Assembly: GCA_039197885.1 (NCBI GenBank)
Contig: JBCCTY010000150.1
Location: 1-9,899 of the forward strand
Length of the DNA: 9,899 nucleotides
Direction of reading: 5' to 3'
DNA from: JBCBSZ01 sp039197885
GTDB lineage: Bacteria > Actinomycetota > Acidimicrobiia > Acidimicrobiales > Poriferisodalaceae
Shown here: positions 7,043-9,899 of the stretch, piece after piece
Numbering within the stretch: position 1 is the stretch's first letter
Layout: each line of letters opens with the position of its first letter
Translations under genes and position numbers: made by a program
Notes under the pieces: generated by a model
The model's input: only the letters and a program-made list of their open reading frames with translations
Databases searched by the model: none
What the model was told of the DNA's origin: nothing

Positions 7043-7414
7043 GTGCGCTGTCCGTGCGGGACCGGTCGGGACCTCGATGTGTGCTGCGGCGCGATCCACG
7101 ATGGACGCCGACCGGCGCTCACGGCCGAAGAGCTCATGCGCTCTCGCTACACCGCCTTCGTCGTCGGCGACGCAGACTGGCTCCGCGCCTCGTGGCATCC
7201 CTCGACCCGGCCACGCCGGGTCCACGTGTCCGCCGACGACGAGTGGCTCGGCCTGACCGTTCTCGCCGCCGACGGCGGGCCCTTCGACGACGAGGGCGCG
7301 GTCCACTACGTCGCCGAGGTGCGACGCGACGCTGCCGTCACGCGGCTCGAGGAACGCAGCCGGTTCGTCCGCCACGACGGCTCGTGGGTCTACCTCGACG
7401 GCGCGATCGCCTGA
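7043..7414 (+). CDS. YchJ-like (UPF0225) small protein with Cys-rich motif and NTF2-like domain
   Basis: A 123-residue protein. The N-terminus CPCGTGRDLDVCCG holds Cys3, Cys5, Cys14 and Cys15, the SEC-C-like arrangement that probably binds zinc. It is followed by AEELMRSRYTAF and SWHPSTRP, diagnostic of the YchJ/UPF0225 family, and then by a beta-rich NTF2-like fold ending in RFVRHDGSWVYLDG. Function in the family is not settled; the fold and metal motif suggest a small binding or chaperone-like role. Escherichia coli YchJ is somewhat longer because of a second C-terminal SEC-C motif that is absent here, as in many actinobacterial members. GTG 7043 is the start because it puts CPCG right at the N-terminus as in homologues. 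It is divergent from the FAD oxidoreductase and 112 bp ahead of the hydroxylase, which seems to have its own promoter, so it is probably monocistronic. Confidence 0.88.
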   Translation: MRCPCGTGRDLDVCCGAIHDGRRPALTAEELMRSRYTAFVVGDADWLRASWHPSTRPRRVHVSADDEWLGLTVLAADGGPFDDEGAVHYVAEVRRDAAVTRLEERSRFVRHDGSWVYLDGAIA

Positions 7415-7490
7415 GGCTCACTCCTGCGGGCCCCGCTGGTCGGAGCGGCTTCCGCCGATCGGGGGACCCGGGAGGTCGCCCGTCGGGCCG

Positions 7491-7519
7491 ATGACGGCGT
7501 GGCAGTCGATCCGTACGTT
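7491..7519 (+). promoter_or_regulatory. Candidate promoter of the membrane hydroxylase gene
   Basis: ATGACG at 7491-7496 (four of six matches to TTGACA), a 17-base spacer and TACGTT at 7514-7519 form a good sigma-70-type promoter. The -10 box ends seven bases before ATG 7527, so transcription would begin at the start codon and give a leaderless message. An upstream in-frame ATG at 7491 would lie inside the promoter. Confidence 0.5.
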
Positions 7520-7526
7520 CGCTCCC

Positions 7527-8504
7527 ATGGTGACGACGACAGCACCTCCTCCGGGCTCCGACGAGGCTGCGGCGACTCGACGACGCCGCTGGCCGCTCCG
7601 ACTCTTCCGGGTCGTGCTCGTCGGCGTGATCCTCAGCGGCGTGATCGTCCAGCCCGGTGAGCTGGTCGTGATCCCGCTGGTCTTCGTCGCCGTGGTCCCG
7701 TTCGAGCGGTGGTTCCCCCGGCACGAGCAACCGCTGCGCCGACCGAACCTCGGGACCGACCTGGCCTACGCCCTGGCGACCCCGTCGTTCGCCGTGGTGA
7801 CCCTGGCGGTCGCGGCGGTCATCGGCGTCGCGAGCCTCGCGTGGGTGCCGGGCCTGGCCATCCGACCGCTCGTCACGGCGCTCCCCGACGGACTGCGCCT
7901 CGTCGCCGGGGTGCTGTTGTTCGACCTCGCGGTCTACTGGGTCCACCGCTGGTCGCACGAGTGGCCGCTGCTGTGGAAGGTGCACTCGATCCACCACTCC
8001 ACCCGCCACCTCGACTGGATCAGCGGGCTGCGCACCCATCCCCTCGACGGCGCCCTGCTCGCTCCGCCGTTCGTCCTGCTCCTCGCCGCCGGCTTCGACG
8101 CGGAGGAGGCCGGTGTCCTCACCGTGGTGCAGGTCCTCTCCGGGCTCTTCCTCCATGCCAACGTGCGATGGCGCCTGCGCCCCCTGCACCGCCTCGTCGC
8201 CACACCCGAGTTCCACCACTGGCACCACTCGATCGAGCGGGACGCCCACTGCTCGAACTACGCGGCGTTCCTGCCCGCCTGGGACCAGGTCTTCGGCACC
8301 TACTTCATGCCCCGCGACCGTCGGCCCGCGGCCTACGGCGTGACCGATCCCGTGCCCGACGACATCGCCGGCCAGCTCCTCCACCCGATGCGGGGCGACG
8401 ATGGACTGTGGGTCCGGATGCGCCATCCGGTCAGGTCCCTGCGAGCGCTGTTGGGCTTCCTCCGCCCCCGACCTCCACGGACCCGCCGCCGAGTCGCTCC
8501 GTAA
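7527..8504 (+). CDS. Membrane fatty acid hydroxylase / sterol desaturase family di-iron enzyme
   Basis: A 325-residue integral membrane oxygenase. Hydrophobic segments lie at about 26-60, 82-107, 121-139 and 176-210. The His clusters that bind the di-iron centre are all present: HRWSH (His140, His144), HSIHH (His153, 156, 157), His210 in FLHANVRW, and FHHWHH (His230-234). Members use O2 to hydroxylate or desaturate lipids, sterols or carotenoids; which substrate cannot be told. The Arg-rich C-terminus (from about residue 313) is probably cytoplasmic. I prefer ATG 7527: a promoter whose -10 box ends seven bases upstream implies leaderless initiation there. ATG 7491 (12 residues longer) has a GGAGG 15 bases upstream, too far for a good Shine-Dalgarno. 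Its TAA stop lies inside the presumed -10 box of the next gene, a sensor kinase, with only 10 bases to the kinase start, so the gene is directly linked to a two-component system. Confidence 0.92.
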   Translation: MVTTTAPPPGSDEAAATRRRRWPLRLFRVVLVGVILSGVIVQPGELVVIPLVFVAVVPFERWFPRHEQPLRRPNLGTDLAYALATPSFAVVTLAVAAVIGVASLAWVPGLAIRPLVTALPDGLRLVAGVLLFDLAVYWVHRWSHEWPLLWKVHSIHHSTRHLDWISGLRTHPLDGALLAPPFVLLLAAGFDAEEAGVLTVVQVLSGLFLHANVRWRLRPLHRLVATPEFHHWHHSIERDAHCSNYAAFLPAWDQVFGTYFMPRDRRPAAYGVTDPVPDDIAGQLLHPMRGDDGLWVRMRHPVRSLRALLGFLRPRPPRTRRRVAP

Positions 8505-8507
8505 CAT
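8502..8507 (+). promoter_or_regulatory. Candidate -10 box for leaderless sensor kinase mRNA
   Basis: TAACAT overlaps the TAA stop of the hydroxylase gene and ends seven bases before ATG 8515. The best -35 candidate is a weak CGGACC about 18 bases upstream. It supports ATG 8515 over the alternatives at 8506 and 8509, and would give the kinase-regulator pair its own transcript besides read-through. Confidence 0.4.
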
Positions 8508-8514
8508 GGTGCCG

Positions 8515-9657
8515 ATGCACCTCGGCCGCGACCGGATCCAGCGGTGGACCCTCGTCGCGCTCCCGGTCGTCATCGTCGTCGTCGACCTGGTCGGGATGAT
8601 CGCCACGACGACCGAGGCCGCCGAGCTCCGGCTCGGGCTCGGCCCGCCCGGCGTGCTCCTGTCGGTCGCTGTGGCGGCGGCGTTCCTCTGGCGCCGCGAA
8701 CGCCCGGTGCTGCTGTTCGTCGCGACGACGCTCACCGTCGCACCCGGTGCGCTCGCGACCCACGCCAGCGGCGCGCTGGTGCTCGCTGCCGGCTACGCGA
8801 TCGGTGCGTGGAGCGACCGGCTCCGCATCGGTGGGCTGCTCGTCGGGGCCGTCGCCGTCCTGGCCGGGGTCGGGCTCGGCAGCGAGGAGGGGGTGCTCGA
8901 CGGCGTCACCGCCGGCGCCCTGGTCGTTCTCCCGCTCGTCGTGGGGTATGCCCTGCGGACGCGGCGGCTCTACGTCGAGGAGGTCGAGGCCCGGCTCGAG
9001 TCGGCCGAGCTCCGACGGGAGGACCGCGCCCGCCAGGCCGTGCTCTCGGAGCGGAACCGCATCGCCCGCGAGCTGCACGACGTCGTCGCCCATCACGTGA
9101 GCCTCATGGGGGTGCGGGCCGGTGCCGCCCGGACCGCGCTGGCCGCCGATCCTGCCGCTGCCGAGGCGGCGCTGCTCGCGATCGAGGACTCGTCCCGGCA
9201 GGCGGTCGCCGAGTTGCGCGAGCTGCTCGGTGCGCTCCGCGACGGCGGTGAGATCGAGCTCGGCCCCCAACCGGGTCTCGGCGAGCTCGACGCGCTCGTC
9301 GAGGGCTACCGAGGTGCCGGGCTGACGGTGACGCTCGATGTCGACGGCGACCGAGCCGCGGTCGACCCGCTCGACGGGCTCACCGCCTACCGGGTGGTCG
9401 AGGAGGCGCTCACCAACGTCACCCGTCACAGCTCGGCGAGCGTCGCGGAGGTGCACATCGACGTCGTCGCCGACCGCATCGACGTGCAGGTCCGTGACGG
9501 CGGGCCCGGGCGCACCGAGCCCGCCCTCGCCGGGACGGGCAGCGGGCTCGTCGGCCTGCGTGAGCGGGTGCTCCTCTCGGGCGGGACCGTCGACGCCGGG
9601 CCGCGTGGTGACGGCTTCGCCGTCGAGGCGTCGATCCCGCGGCGCCGCCGCCCGTGA
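8515..9657 (+). CDS. NarL/DesK-type sensor histidine kinase (HisKA_3)
   Basis: A 380-residue membrane sensor kinase. The N-terminal 150 residues are almost all hydrophobic, with five or six likely membrane segments (about 12-30, 45-60, 64-80, 85-98, 106-122, 130-147) and no sizeable extracellular domain, so the stimulus is probably sensed in or at the membrane. A short coiled-coil-like linker (VEEVEARLESAELRRE, about 154-169) leads to the dimerisation/phosphoacceptor domain ERNRIARELHDVVAHHVSLM with His188. The ATPase domain shows the N box EEALTNVTRHS (Asn301), DGGPG (328-332) and the G box GSGLVGLRERV (342-352). Start ATG 8515 is chosen from the -10 box spacing; ATG 8506 and GTG 8509 would add two or three residues. 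Its last four bases overlap the response regulator start, which indicates translational coupling. Placement behind a membrane-lipid enzyme suggests a DesK-like role in sensing membrane state; that is inference. Confidence 0.94.
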   Translation: MHLGRDRIQRWTLVALPVVIVVVDLVGMIATTTEAAELRLGLGPPGVLLSVAVAAAFLWRRERPVLLFVATTLTVAPGALATHASGALVLAAGYAIGAWSDRLRIGGLLVGAVAVLAGVGLGSEEGVLDGVTAGALVVLPLVVGYALRTRRLYVEEVEARLESAELRREDRARQAVLSERNRIARELHDVVAHHVSLMGVRAGAARTALAADPAAAEAALLAIEDSSRQAVAELRELLGALRDGGEIELGPQPGLGELDALVEGYRGAGLTVTLDVDGDRAAVDPLDGLTAYRVVEEALTNVTRHSSASVAEVHIDVVADRIDVQVRDGGPGRTEPALAGTGSGLVGLRERVLLSGGTVDAGPRGDGFAVEASIPRRRRP

Positions 9658-9803
9658 CCCGGGTCGTGGTCGTCGACGACCAGCCGATGATGCGCGCGGC
9701 GTTCCGGACGATCCTCGAGGCGGCCGGCCACGAGGTCGTCGGCGAGGCCGGCGACGGCGACGAGGCGCTCGACGTGACCGAGCGACACGCTCCCGACGTC
9801 GTC
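9654..9803 (+). CDS. Response regulator receiver domain (partial; broken by the inverted copy at the window end)
   Basis: The cognate regulator of the kinase, starting at GTG 9654, which overlaps the kinase stop as GTGA. The first 50 codons read as a normal receiver domain: VVVVDDQPMMRAAF with the acidic pair Asp8-Asp9 that helps bind Mg, EAAGHEVVGEAGDGDEAL and HAPDVV. The phospho-accepting Asp is expected about four residues later (a VVLMDIRMP-like stretch), but from about 9803 the reading switches to GLADDLVAGRLED, which is the reverse complement of the same gene. The frame stays open to the window end, yet that part is not receiver sequence. The true protein should continue to a NarL/LuxR-type HTH DNA-binding domain, given the kinase type. 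The gene itself is probably intact in the organism and broken here only by a chimeric junction. Confidence 0.8.
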
Positions 9804-9899
9804 GGCCTCGCCGACGACCTCGTGGCCGGCCGCCTCGAGGATCGTCCGGAACGCCGCGCGCATCATCGGCTGGTCGTCGACGACCACGCCCCGGGTCAC
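9654..9899. repeat. 97-bp imperfect inverted repeat around a 52-bp spacer at the window end (likely fold-back artefact)
   Basis: Bases 9654-9750 and the reverse complement of 9803-9899 are identical at 96 of 97 positions; the only difference is T at 9664 against C at 9889 (G on the other strand). The spacer 9751-9802 continues the regulator gene normally up to codon 50. The inverted arm carries no complete gene of its own: read on the minus strand it is the same regulator N-terminus, MTRGVVVDDQPMM. Near the junction the spacer end shares GTCG and, after one mismatch, CGGCCTCG with the complementary strand of the gene at about 9743-9757, which would suit template switching by short homology. 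The arm stops at the window edge exactly at the copied GTG start. Confidence 0.9.

Noticed and set aside
7415..7490. Short GC-rich palindromes after the YchJ-like gene, such as GCGGGCCCCGC at 7426-7436, as a terminator
   Set aside because: The best stem is only four base pairs with a three-base loop and has no T-tract; in sequence this rich in G and C such palindromes are expected by chance.
7338..8735. Long minus-strand open frame opposite the hydroxylase gene
   Set aside because: Codon-aligned antisense shadow of the membrane enzyme, low complexity (Arg, Glu, His, Gly), no domain. The same holds for the minus-strand frames at 4278-5507 and 8431-9456.
9804..9899. A second, minus-strand response regulator gene entering from the right edge
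   Set aside because: It is the inverted copy of the plus-strand regulator (96 of 97 bases) and loses the receiver sequence after about 32 codons, so it is a product of the fold-back and not a separate gene.

Overview
The window reads as chromosomal DNA of a very high-GC actinobacterium (roughly 70% G+C by eye; third codon positions are almost all G or C). Densely packed genes, frequent GTG starts, a NarL-type two-component pair, a CHAT/subtilisin/ECF-sigma neighbourhood and starts that look leaderless all fit Actinobacteria. An Acidimicrobiia-like lineage is possible, but that is inference. I see no tRNA, rRNA, CRISPR array, insertion sequence or phage gene.

Left part (1-5531), the most interesting region: on the minus strand, in order of transcription, lie a TPR-CHAT caspase-like protease (4281-1708), an exported SGNH/GDSL hydrolase (1665-517) and an ECF-type sigma factor that runs off the left edge (477-1). 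The gaps are about 40 bp. Divergently transcribed from a 65-bp shared promoter region is a subtilisin-family (S8) serine peptidase (4347-5531) with a complete catalytic set, no signal peptide and an uncharacterised N-terminal region of about 130 residues. Two proteases of different catalytic classes, a sigma factor and a secreted hydrolase together suggest a regulated proteolysis or response module.

Middle (5532-7414): a GC-rich hairpin separates the S8 gene from a convergent FAD-dependent amine-oxidase-like oxidoreductase (6941-5580). Divergent from that is a small YchJ-like protein with a Cys-rich N-terminus and an NTF2-like fold (7043-7414).

Right part (7415-9899): a membrane fatty-acid-hydroxylase/sterol-desaturase family enzyme (7527-8504) is followed at once by a polytopic DesK/NarL-type sensor kinase (8515-9657) and a translationally coupled response regulator starting at 9654. 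The order membrane-lipid enzyme, kinase, regulator recalls des-desK-desR of Bacillus. The regulator breaks off after about 50 codons: the last 97 bases of the window are a near-perfect inverted copy of its first 97 bases, most simply explained as a fold-back chimera at a contig end.

Two initiation styles are visible. The SGNH, CHAT and S8 genes have Shine-Dalgarno sequences. The sigma factor, oxidoreductase, hydroxylase and kinase have none but carry a TANNNT -10 hexamer ending 6-7 bases before the start codon, as expected of leaderless mRNAs; these hexamers decided several start calls here.
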